Shown here: positions 26,304 to 35,518 of the stretch, in pieces | How the letters are laid out: each line of letters starts with the position of its first letter | How positions within the stretch are numbered: the stretch's first letter is position 1 | NCBI GenBank assembly: GCA_964451365.1 | Contig: CAYVIB010000026.1 | Span: 1 to 64,000 of the forward strand | DNA from: CAYVIB01 sp964451365 | GTDB lineage: Bacteria > Pseudomonadota > Gammaproteobacteria > Pseudomonadales > Cellvibrionaceae | Length of the DNA: 64,000 nucleotides | Direction: 5' to 3' | The notes under the pieces: model-generated | Seen by the model: only the letters and a program-made list of their open reading frames with translations | Databases searched by the model: none | Told to the model about the DNA's origin: nothing | Position numbers and translations under genes: made by a program

Positions 26304-27794
26304 ATGAATACGATGAAGAGGAAAACCAATTACCGGCTGAAATGGCTACTCATTGCCATTACCGCTGTCTGTCTTCCACTCTCCGCCATGGCGAAGCCGT
26401 ACAAAAGCGCCGAGATTTTCACGTCCGCCGACGAACTCTACGGCAAGTATGTAATCCGCATGCAGGCTGCCAAAGGCAGTGGCATTATCTCCAACTTCTT
26501 TCTCTGGAAAGACGGCTCTGAACTGCCGGAGGTCTTCTGGGAAGAGGTGGATGTGGAAGTATTCGGCAAGAACAACGCCACCTCCTGGCAAAGCAATATC
26601 ATCACCGGTCTCGGCAGTCGCACCACCTCCGAGCAGGTTCATTCGCAAAACGCCTCCTTCGGTGACAGCTACAACACTTTCACCGTGGAATGGACGCCGG
26701 ACCAGGTCCGCTGGCTGGTCAATGGTCAGGTGGTCCGTACCACCACGGGTGGGCAGGCACGCGAACTGATGAACCCGGCGCAGCTGCGCCTCAACTTCTG
26801 GCCCCCGAACATTCCCGAGTGGGTCGGCAGCTGGAACGACAGCATTCTGCCGGTCCACATGTTTGTGAACTGGGTTGAGTACCACCGCTGGAATGGCAGC
26901 AGTTTTGAGCTCGCCTGGCGCGACGACTTCAACAGCTTCGATACCGGCCGCTGGGGCAAAGCCGACTGGACCTTCGATGAAAACCGGGCGGACTTCTCCC
27001 CGTCCAACGCTGTCGTGCGCAACGGCTACCTTGTCCTCGCCATGACCCGCGAAGGACAGGAAGGATATAATGGCACCCCCCCTGCCGATGACGGCGGCAG
27101 TTCATCGAGCAGCAGTTCCAGTTCGTCTTCAAGCAGCTCCTCTTCCAGTTCAAGCAGCAGTTCCAGCTCGTCTTCCAGCAGCTCCTCCTCTTCCAGTTCG
27201 AGCAGCTCTTCCGGCGGTTCCGCCTGTCAATGTAACTGGTATGGCGAAATTCGTCCGATGTGCCAAAACCAGGACAGCGGCTGGGGATGGGAAAACAACC
27301 AGAGCTGTATCGGCATCAATACCTGTAACAGCCAGTCAGGCAACGGTGGTCCGATCAACTGCGGCTCAAACAGCAGTTCATCTTCAAGCTCAAGCAGTTC
27401 ATCTTCGAGCTCAAGCAGTTCATCTTCAAGTTCCAGTTCCTCCAGCAGTTCCAGCAGCAGTAGTAGCTCAAGCTCATCCAGCAGCTCTTCATCCGGCGGA
27501 ACCGGCCAGGTAAGCTGTGAGCACGTTATTATCAATTCCTGGAACGGCGGCTTCCAGGGCGCCATCCGGCTGACCAACAACAGCAGTTCCGTGGTGAATG
27601 GATGGGAAGTGAACTGGAGTTACACCGATGGCAGTTCGCTTGCCAGTTCCTGGAACGCGAATGTTTCCGGTTCGTACACCGCCAGTAACCTGGGATGGAA
27701 TGCCACCATCAACCCCGGCAGCTCGGTGGAATTCGGTTTTACCGGCAATGGCGGCGGCTCAGCTTCCGCCGTGACGGGCGATGTGTGTAACTAA
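26304..27794 (+). CDS. GH16 beta-glucanase with CBM10 and CBM2
   Basis: A 496-residue secreted enzyme. The signal peptide ends near SAMAKPY. The GH16 catalytic domain (about 31-255) has the family active-site motif in WEEVDVEVFGKN (ExDxxE-like layout, nucleophile and acid/base Glu about 78 and 82) preceded by SNFFLWKDG, closest to lichenase or xyloglucanase-type GH16. Then come poly-Ser, CBM10 (CNWYGEIRPMCQNQDSGWGW), poly-Ser and a C-terminal CBM2 (VIINSWNGGFQGAI, ending GDVCN). The catalytic domain sits N-terminal to its binding modules, the reverse of the GH26 protein. The start follows GCGAGGA. Confidence 0.9.
   Translation: MNTMKRKTNYRLKWLLIAITAVCLPLSAMAKPYKSAEIFTSADELYGKYVIRMQAAKGSGIISNFFLWKDGSELPEVFWEEVDVEVFGKNNATSWQSNIITGLGSRTTSEQVHSQNASFGDSYNTFTVEWTPDQVRWLVNGQVVRTTTGGQARELMNPAQLRLNFWPPNIPEWVGSWNDSILPVHMFVNWVEYHRWNGSSFELAWRDDFNSFDTGRWGKADWTFDENRADFSPSNAVVRNGYLVLAMTREGQEGYNGTPPADDGGSSSSSSSSSSSSSSSSSSSSSSSSSSSSSSSSSSSSSSGGSACQCNWYGEIRPMCQNQDSGWGWENNQSCIGINTCNSQSGNGGPINCGSNSSSSSSSSSSSSSSSSSSSSSSSSSSSSSSSSSSSSSSSSSGGTGQVSCEHVIINSWNGGFQGAIRLTNNSSSVVNGWEVNWSYTDGSSLASSWNANVSGSYTASNLGWNATINPGSSVEFGFTGNGGGSASAVTGDVCN
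27100..27498 (+). repeat. Poly-serine linkers of the GH16 protein
   Basis: Two Ser-codon runs at about 27100-27216 and 27367-27498 flank the CBM10 module, the same arrangement as in the GH26 and lactonase-like proteins. Confidence 0.9.
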
Positions 27795-27820
27795 AACAGA
27801 ACGAACCTGGCAATTCGAAG

Positions 27821-27850
27821 GCCCCTGCAGTTTTTGTAGGGGCTTTTTTA
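27821..27850 (+). terminator. Intrinsic terminator of the GH16 gene
   Basis: GCCCCTGCA and TGTAGGGGC form a stem with one mismatch, followed by a T run, 27 bp after the stop codon. Confidence 0.88.
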
Positions 27851-27963
27851 TATCGTAAGCCAACGATGGAATTCCACTCCAGTAACAGCACGTAAAAAAC
27901 CGCTCCCGATGTGGAAACGGACAAACAACCGAATGGAGAGGAAAGAGGTTATAGCTTTACCCG

Positions 27964-28641
27964 CTACGATCGGGCAAGGCGCTGATTTCTTAGGTAGGCA
28001 AGCACTCCCAACTGCTTGAGAGAGGCAGCCATCACATGCGCCAATTCCAGGTACCCGGCGCGAAACAGATGAATCGCAACCGCATCCTCAATCTCGCGCA
28101 AGGCATCGAGACTGACCGAATAAAGTCCTTTCAGCGTCAGGTGCTCGCCATCATCAAACTTCAATGACACATCAACGGGTTCAATAAGGTTCAGCTCCGT
28201 GAGTGACGCTATGAACGCCCTGGTGGCATCATCCCCCGCATGTAACCGCCCCAGCCCAATTTGCACCTGACGCAGACAGTCATCGGGCTGAAGTGATCCG
28301 GTGAACAACGGTTCACCCTCCGTTTCGCTAAACCGGGGATTGTCACGATCGATAACAATACGGTCGTCGGAGGTATAAAAGCCATGACATTGCCAGGATA
28401 ACGGATTAAATCCGCCTCGCTCTTCTGTAGACTTCAGGGGCGTTTCACCCGGTTTCAGGCTCAATACTGCAATTGCCAGAAAATCCCCTGTCTCCGGATC
28501 CTTTGTCAGCATGATCGGGCACGACGCTGCCGCCAGGGTAAATTCGCTAAGAACGATTCGGGCAAAATGGGGTTTACGCTCACCCGCGCGCAGACGAAGG
28601 TGCGCGTGTTTTTGCGGATCGAGCAATTCATACTGTGGCAT
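27964..28641 (-). CDS. sapC: SapC family protein
   Basis: A 225-residue soluble protein of the SapC family (named from an S-layer-related gene in Campylobacter). It shows the family blocks HFARIVLSEFTLAAASCPIM, LLSWQCHGFY-type text at about 80 (NPLSWQCHGFYTSDDRIVID) and LTLKGLYSVSLDALREI. In gammaproteobacterial and Caulobacter polysaccharide degraders such genes sit beside a flavin-dependent halogenase-like gene and a TonB receptor, exactly as here: it is the third gene after the receptor (33208) and halogenase (30249). The molecular role in this context is unknown. Confidence 0.85.
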   Translation of the reverse strand: MPQYELLDPQKHAHLRLRAGERKPHFARIVLSEFTLAAASCPIMLTKDPETGDFLAIAVLSLKPGETPLKSTEERGGFNPLSWQCHGFYTSDDRIVIDRDNPRFSETEGEPLFTGSLQPDDCLRQVQIGLGRLHAGDDATRAFIASLTELNLIEPVDVSLKFDDGEHLTLKGLYSVSLDALREIEDAVAIHLFRAGYLELAHVMAASLKQLGVLAYLRNQRLARS

Positions 28642-28701
28642 CGATTATCCCCCCAAGGCAGGCAAGAATAGGTCAGCCCCGGCCGGTGTTGTGTGCCGGG
28701 T

Positions 28702-30249
28702 TCATATTCGTTGCAGCCCGTGATCAACAATTTTGCGAATCAGGTCGCGGTGATGCGGCAAGCCGCCGCGCAACTTTTCAGTCTGCGCAACATTTTCCCG
28801 CATGGCCCGTTCGGCCATTTTTTCAGTTGCCGTCAATGCCGCCGGTTCGACATCGGTACGAAAACCCATGCCATACAGCACATACTGATAGCTGGCAGCG
28901 GGAAAGACCTCCTCCACCCGGTCGAATTCATCGTGAAACCACGGCGACTGATAGCGCCAAAGCAACAATAAATCCTGCAGTCTCTCGGGAATGGTTTCCA
29001 GCAAAAGGTTGTCCCGCCAAAAAGCGGTATCGTTCCGCTTTGTCAAAATATAATGAAGTTTCAGGAAATCAATAATTCTGCCCCACCGGTATTGCGTGCT
29101 TGCATTAAAGCGCGAGGCTACGATGTCCATCACCTCTCTGCACACAGGCATTTGTTCCGCAATCAATTTTGCGGATAACTCGATAAGCACGATGGCTGAT
29201 GCTTCGAGCGGTTCAAGAAATCCCGCCGCCATGCCGACGGCGACGCAATTCCGTTTCCAGAATATTTCCCGGTGCCCGGACCGGATCGCGATCCTGCGCA
29301 CCGACAGGTCCGACCTTTTCGCATCGGCGCCAACATAGGCGAGCAACTCGCGCTCGGCTTCAGCGTCGGAAATGTGCCTGCTGGAATAAACGTGACCGAT
29401 ACCGCGCCGGGTAGGCAGGCCAATATCCCATATCCAGCCGGCCGACTGGGCGGTGGAAAGCGTTTGGCAGGCGATCGGGCTGACGTCACTCTTATAGGGC
29501 ACCTGTACCGCCAGCGCGGTATCGCAAAACAGGATATCGCCGCACTCTTTGAACGGTACGCCCAGTGCGTCACCGATAAGCAAAGCCCGGAACCCCGTGC
29601 AGTCGATAAACAGGTCCCCGTCGATCTCACCGGCTTGCGCTGTGTCCACGCTGCGAATATCGCCGTTTTCCAGAAAGTTCACGCCTTGCACGTCCGCCAA
29701 CAGATGGCGCACGCCCAGTTTTTCGCAGCAGTGCTTTTGCAAAAATGCCGCAAATTTGCCGGCGTCCAGATGATAGGCGTAATTGGTAATGGCTTCGAAT
29801 TCCGCATTGGCAATCGTTTTTGGCGCCAGACCGTCCTCACACACCCGCGCCTGTGGGCATACCGCATCACAGAAGGTGAGCCCTTTTTGATTGTGCAACC
29901 AGTGAGGCGCCAGATTGATGTGGGAAAAATGCTGGGGCAGCATCAGCGGGTGGAAATAGGCATCATCGCTCGCGCCCGTGGTCCATCGCGCAAACAGGGC
30001 GCCCTGCTTGAAAGACGCGTCGCATTGACGAAAAAATTCTGTTTCGGATACGCCAATGCGAGCAAGGGTGCCACGCAAGGTGGGCCAGGTACCTTCGCCG
30101 ACACCAATTGTCGGTGTGGTGGGCGATTCAACGACAGTGACATTGAAGCCGTTGACCATACGGCCGCGATGCTTGGCGGCGATCACCGCCGCCGTCAACC
30201 AACCGGCGGTACCGCCACCAACGATGACTATTTTTTTTACGGGAAGCAT
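28702..30249 (-). CDS. Tryptophan-halogenase-like flavoprotein
   Basis: A 515-residue FAD-dependent halogenase-family protein. The N-terminal dinucleotide-binding motif is VGGGTAGWLTA (about 10-20), followed by the halogenase block TPTIGVGEGTWPTL and the catalytic-Lys region. The usual WxWxIP signature appears as WIWDIGLP, altered at the last part. The family is named for tryptophan chlorination, but copies beside SapC and TonB receptors are thought to have a different, uncharacterised role in carbohydrate use. It begins 70 bp after the receptor stop and ends 60 bp before sapC, so one operon is likely. Confidence 0.88.
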   Translation of the reverse strand: MLPVKKIVIVGGGTAGWLTAAVIAAKHRGRMVNGFNVTVVESPTTPTIGVGEGTWPTLRGTLARIGVSETEFFRQCDASFKQGALFARWTTGASDDAYFHPLMLPQHFSHINLAPHWLHNQKGLTFCDAVCPQARVCEDGLAPKTIANAEFEAITNYAYHLDAGKFAAFLQKHCCEKLGVRHLLADVQGVNFLENGDIRSVDTAQAGEIDGDLFIDCTGFRALLIGDALGVPFKECGDILFCDTALAVQVPYKSDVSPIACQTLSTAQSAGWIWDIGLPTRRGIGHVYSSRHISDAEAERELLAYVGADAKRSDLSVRRIAIRSGHREIFWKRNCVAVGMAAGFLEPLEASAIVLIELSAKLIAEQMPVCREVMDIVASRFNASTQYRWGRIIDFLKLHYILTKRNDTAFWRDNLLLETIPERLQDLLLLWRYQSPWFHDEFDRVEEVFPAASYQYVLYGMGFRTDVEPAALTATEKMAERAMRENVAQTEKLRGGLPHHRDLIRKIVDHGLQRI

Positions 30250-30319
30250 AACGATAGATTGAATCGCAAACGGAAGGGGATATCAATTCAAAAAGCTATC
30301 CCCTGCCATCCGCAACTGT

Positions 30320-33208
30320 CTACATCTTAAACCGGACACCCAGAGTGTAACGAGTCCCGTACGCCCACACATCCAAAAGCTGATTGTCGAAGCGACCGTG
30401 GGTGCTCATCGTGTCATCGGTCAGGTTAAGGCCTTCGAAGAACACGTTGAACTGTTCGGTGAATTGATAGCTGGCACTCAGATCAATTTGCGTATTGGAA
30501 TTCACGAAGGTCGGTTCAGTTCCAAACGCCGAGAGGTTTTGCGCCTGTCCGAACTGGAGCAGATATTCGTCACGCCAGTTCACCGCAATACGCACTTCAA
30601 AACTGTCCTTATCGTAGAATCCGACGAAATTCGCGGAGTTAGCCAAGCCGGTAACCGCGAAGCCGCTTTCGCTGATATCGTATTTGTCATAGGGCCTGTT
30701 GGTATCCACAAAAGTGGCGTTGGCATTGAAACCAAAGCCGGTTTCTCCAAACACATGCTGCCAGGCAAGCTCAAGGCCATTGACCCGCGCGTCCGGTCCG
30801 TTAACCCATTGTGTCACGGTATATTCAGCGGGCCGTCCGGTTGTCGGGTCGATAACGTCATTGATCGTCTGGCGCTGCGCGCCCTGCACAATAAAGTTTG
30901 TCACGTACTTGTAAAAGGCGTTGGCCGAAACATAGGAGTTTTCCTGGAAATACCACTCCAACGCCAGATCAAAGTTATCAGAGAGGAAGGGCTTCAACGT
31001 CGGATTTCCGCCGTTTGCGCTCAACGCGCCTACCCGAGGCAATGCGCCCACGTTTAATACCGGCGTAAGATAATTAATATCCGGGCGTGTCAACGTGCGC
31101 GAAGCGTCAAAACGCAAGTGAAGGTCGTCGGTCAACTCCAGTTTCATATCCAGGCTGGGCAGCAGGTAAGAATAATCACTATCCGTGGAAATAGGCTGCG
31201 ACTCAGAAAAGGTCGTGGAAAGCAACGTTGGGTCGGCCTCGCTTAGTGACAACTCGATAGGCAACCGACCGATACCCGCCGACGTCACGTTAGTCCGCTC
31301 TTGACGAAGACCCGCGCTGAAATGCAGCGGTTTATCACCAAGATCCGTATCGAAGCTGGCCCTGAGGAAGAATGAAATCCTTTTTTCGGTAATATCCTGG
31401 ACGCTACCCGGATCAAGCGCCAGGTCAAGACTACCGGTGTAGTTTTCTCCGCAACAGTCATAGTTGTACCCTTCGATCGTCTCAGCCTGCGGATTTCCCT
31501 GACCTTCCAGGAACGCATAGACATCCTTGGGATTGTATACCAAAAGGTTTGGCATCAATTCAGCATTACCGGAAAATCCGGGAATAAAGCCCGAGGTACT
31601 TGCATGCCCCTGATAAATGTCCGCCGGTATAACCAGGCCGGTGCTTCGGCCGGAAGGTGCGCCATATCCCGCCCATGTCTGCCAAAAGTTGTTGGCAAAA
31701 GTGTTGCTGTTTTGAAGCGTGAAGTTGTCGTCCAGATACGACACTCCGACATCGATTTTTACGTCTTCCTCAGTCCACGTGGCCGCGAAACGGGCCTGTT
31801 TGATTGTGTCACTGTTTTCCTGCCGCATCCGCACGATAACGTGCGACCCGATCACTGCCGGATCGAGCACGCGGGATTCATCACACCCGGGGCCGAAGGT
31901 GGTCATCCGCGGTAGCGAACTGTCGCTGTTACCGACGGTTTGAACCCCCATGTCACACCCCAAATCACCGCCGTAACCGATGTCCATCCCATCGTTACCA
32001 TTCTGACCGTTCGGATTCATTTCGCTTTTGGCATAAGCAATATCGAAGTCGTAACTCAGGTTTTCGCTGACGTCATATTTGAGGTTGACACCAAACTGAT
32101 TGGTGACAAGTTGGGTACGGTTCAGGCCGGCATTAAGATCCATGACATCGTTGGGGTTGATGAAATCCACAATTGTGCCGTTGCTGTCCATTTCGACATT
32201 TCGAAAGGAACCGAAGTCAAACCAGACACCGAAACCGTAATTAAAAGTCTCCACGTCCTGACGCGAATAATTGTCATCGACCGTCAACAATAACTTCTCG
32301 TTCGGCCGCCATTGGAATGCAATGCGACCGTCGATGCGTTCGTCATTGGTAATATTCTGATCCGCCCCAAACTGCTGGGGATACCAGGACACAATGGTTC
32401 CCGATTCTTCCAGCTCTTCGTCCGTACAGGTCGATGTCATCTGACACGGACGCAAATAACCGCCCTGCCAACCGGATTCAAAGACATGGTTCGTTTCCGT
32501 TTCGCGTTCGCTGCTGATTATGTCAACAAGAAAACCCATGGTATCGTCGGCGAACGTGTTGCTGTACAGAGCGCCGAAAGTCGGCGTGACCTCGCCCGAT
32601 TGCTCCTGCATCGATCCGGACAATGAGGCCGCAAAACGCTGACCCATGCTATCGAATGGTTTAGGATATAACACATTCACCGTTGCGCCGATGGAGCTGG
32701 CTGACAACGTCACATCCGGTGTTTTCAGTACCATTAAACCGCCCACAAAGTCAGCGCCCATGGTACTGAAATCGACCGAGCGTTCACCAGCGGCCGTGGA
32801 AACGCGACGCCCATCGACCAACGTTTCGTTAAAGTCGCCGCCGAAGCCACGCACTGTAATGCCGGTGGGTTCGCCTCGCTGGCCAGAACGCTGAATGGAC
32901 ACGCCCGGCACGCGCTGCAGTGACGCCGCAATATTGGAGTCGGGAAATTTACCGATACCTTCCGACGTAATCGCATCGACAACACCCGATGATTCGCGCT
33001 TGATATCGAGGTTTCGCTGCATTGATTGTCTGATACCGATAATGACAACTTCCTCGGTGGCGCCTGCAACTTCTTGAGCATCACCATCAGGCTGCGCATT
33101 TGCCGTCATCAAACTCGTTGACCCCATTACCGCCATTACGGCGGTGGTCAGTGTTTTTGGTTTGAACATGTCCTGAAGACGGCGTTTATTTATGAATCTG
33201 ACGCTCAT
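30320..33208 (-). CDS. TonB-dependent receptor of the carbohydrate type
   Basis: A 962-residue outer-membrane receptor that takes up a ligand, probably an oligosaccharide, using TonB energy. The signal peptide ends near MTANAQPD. EEVVIIG (about 52-58) is a TonB-box-like start of the plug, followed by SSGVVDAITSEGIGKFPDSN and LQRVPGVSIQRSG, the plug pattern of the large receptors seen in Xanthomonas, Caulobacter and Cellvibrio. The barrel ends in an aromatic-poor but typical strand (YGTRYTLGVRFKM). The ATG follows CAGGAGAACCTTAC. It heads the receptor-halogenase-SapC run and shares a promoter region with a possible dyad at 33469. Confidence 0.93.
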   Translation of the reverse strand: MSVRFINKRRLQDMFKPKTLTTAVMAVMGSTSLMTANAQPDGDAQEVAGATEEVVIIGIRQSMQRNLDIKRESSGVVDAITSEGIGKFPDSNIAASLQRVPGVSIQRSGQRGEPTGITVRGFGGDFNETLVDGRRVSTAAGERSVDFSTMGADFVGGLMVLKTPDVTLSASSIGATVNVLYPKPFDSMGQRFAASLSGSMQEQSGEVTPTFGALYSNTFADDTMGFLVDIISSERETETNHVFESGWQGGYLRPCQMTSTCTDEELEESGTIVSWYPQQFGADQNITNDERIDGRIAFQWRPNEKLLLTVDDNYSRQDVETFNYGFGVWFDFGSFRNVEMDSNGTIVDFINPNDVMDLNAGLNRTQLVTNQFGVNLKYDVSENLSYDFDIAYAKSEMNPNGQNGNDGMDIGYGGDLGCDMGVQTVGNSDSSLPRMTTFGPGCDESRVLDPAVIGSHVIVRMRQENSDTIKQARFAATWTEEDVKIDVGVSYLDDNFTLQNSNTFANNFWQTWAGYGAPSGRSTGLVIPADIYQGHASTSGFIPGFSGNAELMPNLLVYNPKDVYAFLEGQGNPQAETIEGYNYDCCGENYTGSLDLALDPGSVQDITEKRISFFLRASFDTDLGDKPLHFSAGLRQERTNVTSAGIGRLPIELSLSEADPTLLSTTFSESQPISTDSDYSYLLPSLDMKLELTDDLHLRFDASRTLTRPDINYLTPVLNVGALPRVGALSANGGNPTLKPFLSDNFDLALEWYFQENSYVSANAFYKYVTNFIVQGAQRQTINDVIDPTTGRPAEYTVTQWVNGPDARVNGLELAWQHVFGETGFGFNANATFVDTNRPYDKYDISESGFAVTGLANSANFVGFYDKDSFEVRIAVNWRDEYLLQFGQAQNLSAFGTEPTFVNSNTQIDLSASYQFTEQFNVFFEGLNLTDDTMSTHGRFDNQLLDVWAYGTRYTLGVRFKM

Positions 33209-33468
33209 GTAAGGTTCTCCTGTTCAAGTTATTTTAATTATCGATTGCAACAACGAGATTCGAACTGGACGTTCAGGCGTGGCGGGATCGGCTGATACTC
33301 TTTTTTGATTGCCCCAAACCGATCCCAATCCAGGACGCTTAACCGAAAAACGCCTGATACAAAAACAAAAATGCCGCCAATCGGAAGGTAATGGCCAAGC
33401 AGGTCACCACATCCATTGATTTACACCGGCCACGGGCTAGGCACATTTATAATAATATCATAATAACG

Positions 33469-33495
33469 TATGACAATAGAGCAAACTATGTCATA
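33469..33495. promoter_or_regulatory. Candidate operator upstream of the TonB receptor operon
   Basis: TATGACA at 33469-33475 and TGTCATA at 33489-33495 are perfect 7-bp inverted arms 13 bases apart, so their centres are 20 bp apart, two helical turns, 261 bp before the receptor start. The regulator is not known. The same core, TGACATA, occurs once upstream of the GH3 gene at 2948-2954. Confidence 0.4.
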
Positions 33496-33599
33496 TGGGC
33501 AAACTCAAAGAAAATCACACGAATTTGTGATGAGCTTCAAATAAGCAATTAAAAAAAAGCGTGACGGGCAAAGATTGGCGCGCCATTGCGCAACGGCTT

Positions 33600-33683
33600 A
33601 CCGTTTCGATTAGTGGCACCGCAAGCAACCTGAGATGGAATGCGATCTTCAACCTCTGTAGTTTGGTGGAATTCGGTTTTATC
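33600..33683 (+). pseudogene. Stray CBM2 fragment
   Basis: One frame reads TVSISGTASNLRWNAIFN and continues to SLVEFGFI, aligning with the CBM2 end of the GH16 protein (NVSGSYTASNLGWNATINPG, then SSVEFGF). DNA identity is also visible over GTGGAATTCGGTTTT. There is no start, no signal peptide and no linker; only about 28 codons remain. It is probably the remains of a deleted CBM2-bearing enzyme or a misplaced recombination product. Confidence 0.75.
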
Positions 33684-33769
33684 CCCGTGATATTTCCACA
33701 CAACTGCTGGTTATCATCGGGATAATGTAATATGCCGGCTGTCGTTCAACGCTTTCGAGACTTTTATCA

Positions 33770-34954
33770 GTGCAGTACGCATCCCTCCATTTGAACAAAC
33801 AGGCGGATCGCCGTATCAAACGCGGCCATCCCTGGATTTACTCCAACGAAGTGGATACCAACCGTTCCCCATTCAAATCCTTCAGCGCCGGCGAGCCGGT
33901 GGTGGTGCACTCGGCCTCCGGTCAGGTGTTGGGTTCCGCCATCATCAACCCGAACGCCCTGATTTGCGGCCGGATATTCAGCCACAATCCGGATGCAAAA
34001 CTGGACCGCGCTTTTTTTGCCGACCGAATCCGAACGGCGCTGGACCTGCGTGAGACTCTCTTTTCCCAACCCTACTACCGGCTTGTCTATGGTGATTCGG
34101 ACTTTCTCCCCGGCGTCGTGGTGGACCGCTTTAACGAACACGCCGTGGTGCAATTAACCCTGGCCGGAATGGACAGGGTACGGGAGGATATTCTGGCGGC
34201 ACTGGACGAAGTGATCAGGCCCAAGGGGCTTGTAGTGCGCCATAACCACAGCGCACGCGAACAGGAAAATCTTGCTGATGAAATTGTCGCCGTGGGCGAT
34301 ATTCCCGAGTCACTGACAGTTGTGGAAAATGGTTGCCAATTTCATGTGGCGGCCACCAGCGGCCAGAAGACCGGCTGGTTTTACGATCACCGGCCCAATC
34401 GCGCATTGCTGCAACCGCTGGTGAAAGGCAAATCGGTACTCGACGTTTTTTCTTATGCCGGCGGCTGGGGTGTTCAGTGCGCTGCCGCGGGCGCAAACGA
34501 GGTTGTTTGCGTGGACGCCTCCCGGGCCGCGCTCGACTACGTCAACACCAACGCCGCTCTCAACAGCTGCGGCGAAAAAATTTTTTGCATGGAAGGCAAA
34601 GCCGTCGAAGTTCTAAAACAACTGGTGACGGAAAAGAAAAAATTCGATGTGGTGGTACTGGACCCACCCGCATTTATCAAAAAGCGCAAGGACCAAAAAG
34701 CCGGTGAAGCAGCTTATCGCCATCTGAACGAACTGGCCCTGCAACTGCTAAACAGCAGCGGCATTCTGGTTTCCGCCTCCTGCTCCATGCCGTTGATCGA
34801 CGATATCTTAACGGACATCGTACGCGCCGCCAGTTGGCATCAACGGCGCCCGGCGCAGTTATTCTATCGCGGCAGCCAGGGCATGGATCACCCTGTCCAT
34901 CCAGCCATTCCCGAAACGCGTTATTTAAAAGCGCAGTTTTTCCGCCTGCATTAA
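33770..34954 (+). CDS. rlmI: 23S rRNA (cytosine-1962-C5)-methyltransferase RlmI-like
   Basis: A 394-residue SAM-dependent methyltransferase of the RlmI/YccW family. An N-terminal PUA-like domain (HLNKQADRRIKRGHPWIYSNEV, about 7-28) precedes the Rossmann domain with SAM motif VLDVFSYAGGWGV (about 223-235) and the catalytic-type loop VVLDPPAFIKK (about 298-308). The target of the family is C1962 in 23S rRNA. The start is GTG at 33770; no ATG in frame is near. Length is normal for the family. A YciI gene follows after 21 bp. Confidence 0.87.
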   Translation: MQYASLHLNKQADRRIKRGHPWIYSNEVDTNRSPFKSFSAGEPVVVHSASGQVLGSAIINPNALICGRIFSHNPDAKLDRAFFADRIRTALDLRETLFSQPYYRLVYGDSDFLPGVVVDRFNEHAVVQLTLAGMDRVREDILAALDEVIRPKGLVVRHNHSAREQENLADEIVAVGDIPESLTVVENGCQFHVAATSGQKTGWFYDHRPNRALLQPLVKGKSVLDVFSYAGGWGVQCAAAGANEVVCVDASRAALDYVNTNAALNSCGEKIFCMEGKAVEVLKQLVTEKKKFDVVVLDPPAFIKKRKDQKAGEAAYRHLNELALQLLNSSGILVSASCSMPLIDDILTDIVRAASWHQRRPAQLFYRGSQGMDHPVHPAIPETRYLKAQFFRLH

Positions 34955-34975
34955 CCCAATATACGGTGTGATTAA

Positions 34976-35269
34976 ATGTTTATTATATCGCTGACTCACA
35001 AATCAGATCTTTCCGAAGTGGACAAACATATGGAAGGTCATATGGCCTATATCGATAAATATTATGAGAAAGGATATTTCATTTCCTCCGGCCGGAAAGT
35101 ACCGAGAACGGGTGGCGTTATCCTGGCTCGCGTCCCTGACAGGGAGGAACTGGAAAATATTGTACAGGAAGATCCCCTTATTAAAGCGAACGTGTCAAGT
35201 TACGAAATAATTGAATTTATTCCCACCAGGACTGCCTCCGGATTTGAAAATTTGGTCGACGACGCATAG
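34976..35269 (+). CDS. YciI-like protein
   Basis: A 97-residue protein of the YciI family, with the short ferredoxin-like fold and the conserved Asp/His region HMEGHMAYIDKYYEKGYFI plus SGRKVPRTGGVIL. Family members form dimers; function is mostly unknown, although some are peroxidase- or isomerase-like. It follows rlmI by 21 bp on the same strand and is likely co-transcribed. Confidence 0.85.
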   Translation: MFIISLTHKSDLSEVDKHMEGHMAYIDKYYEKGYFISSGRKVPRTGGVILARVPDREELENIVQEDPLIKANVSSYEIIEFIPTRTASGFENLVDDA

Positions 35270-35518
35270 GGGCAATTCTTGCTGCTGCCCACACTCTTTT
35301 CGGCACTCTTTTCAGCACGTCCAGGCAAGCAAACGCAACAGCGTATTCTTTTATATGTCGCGATATTTCTCCCTTTCCTGGAGTGCGTATAACAGATGCG
35401 CAAGAGTAGCTCGCGAAGGGGAAGAGGGTATGCATGTGGCACAGTTGGTGCTCCGTATCCAAGGAACGAGAAGGCACTTTACGCCAACTTGATTTGCAAA
35501 GAGTTCAGGAGGTTTCCC

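Larger units (their letters stand above)
33209..33769. other. Intergenic region with possible operator and CBM2 debris
   Basis: A 561-bp gap between the receptor and rlmI. It contains an inverted repeat (33469-33495), a broken CBM2 fragment (33600-33683) and an AT-rich segment at 33440-33560 suited to the receptor promoter. Confidence 0.5.

Noticed and set aside
29272..30330. 352-codon plus-strand frame across the halogenase gene
   Set aside because: It is antisense to the intact halogenase and receptor end, with no recognisable domain.
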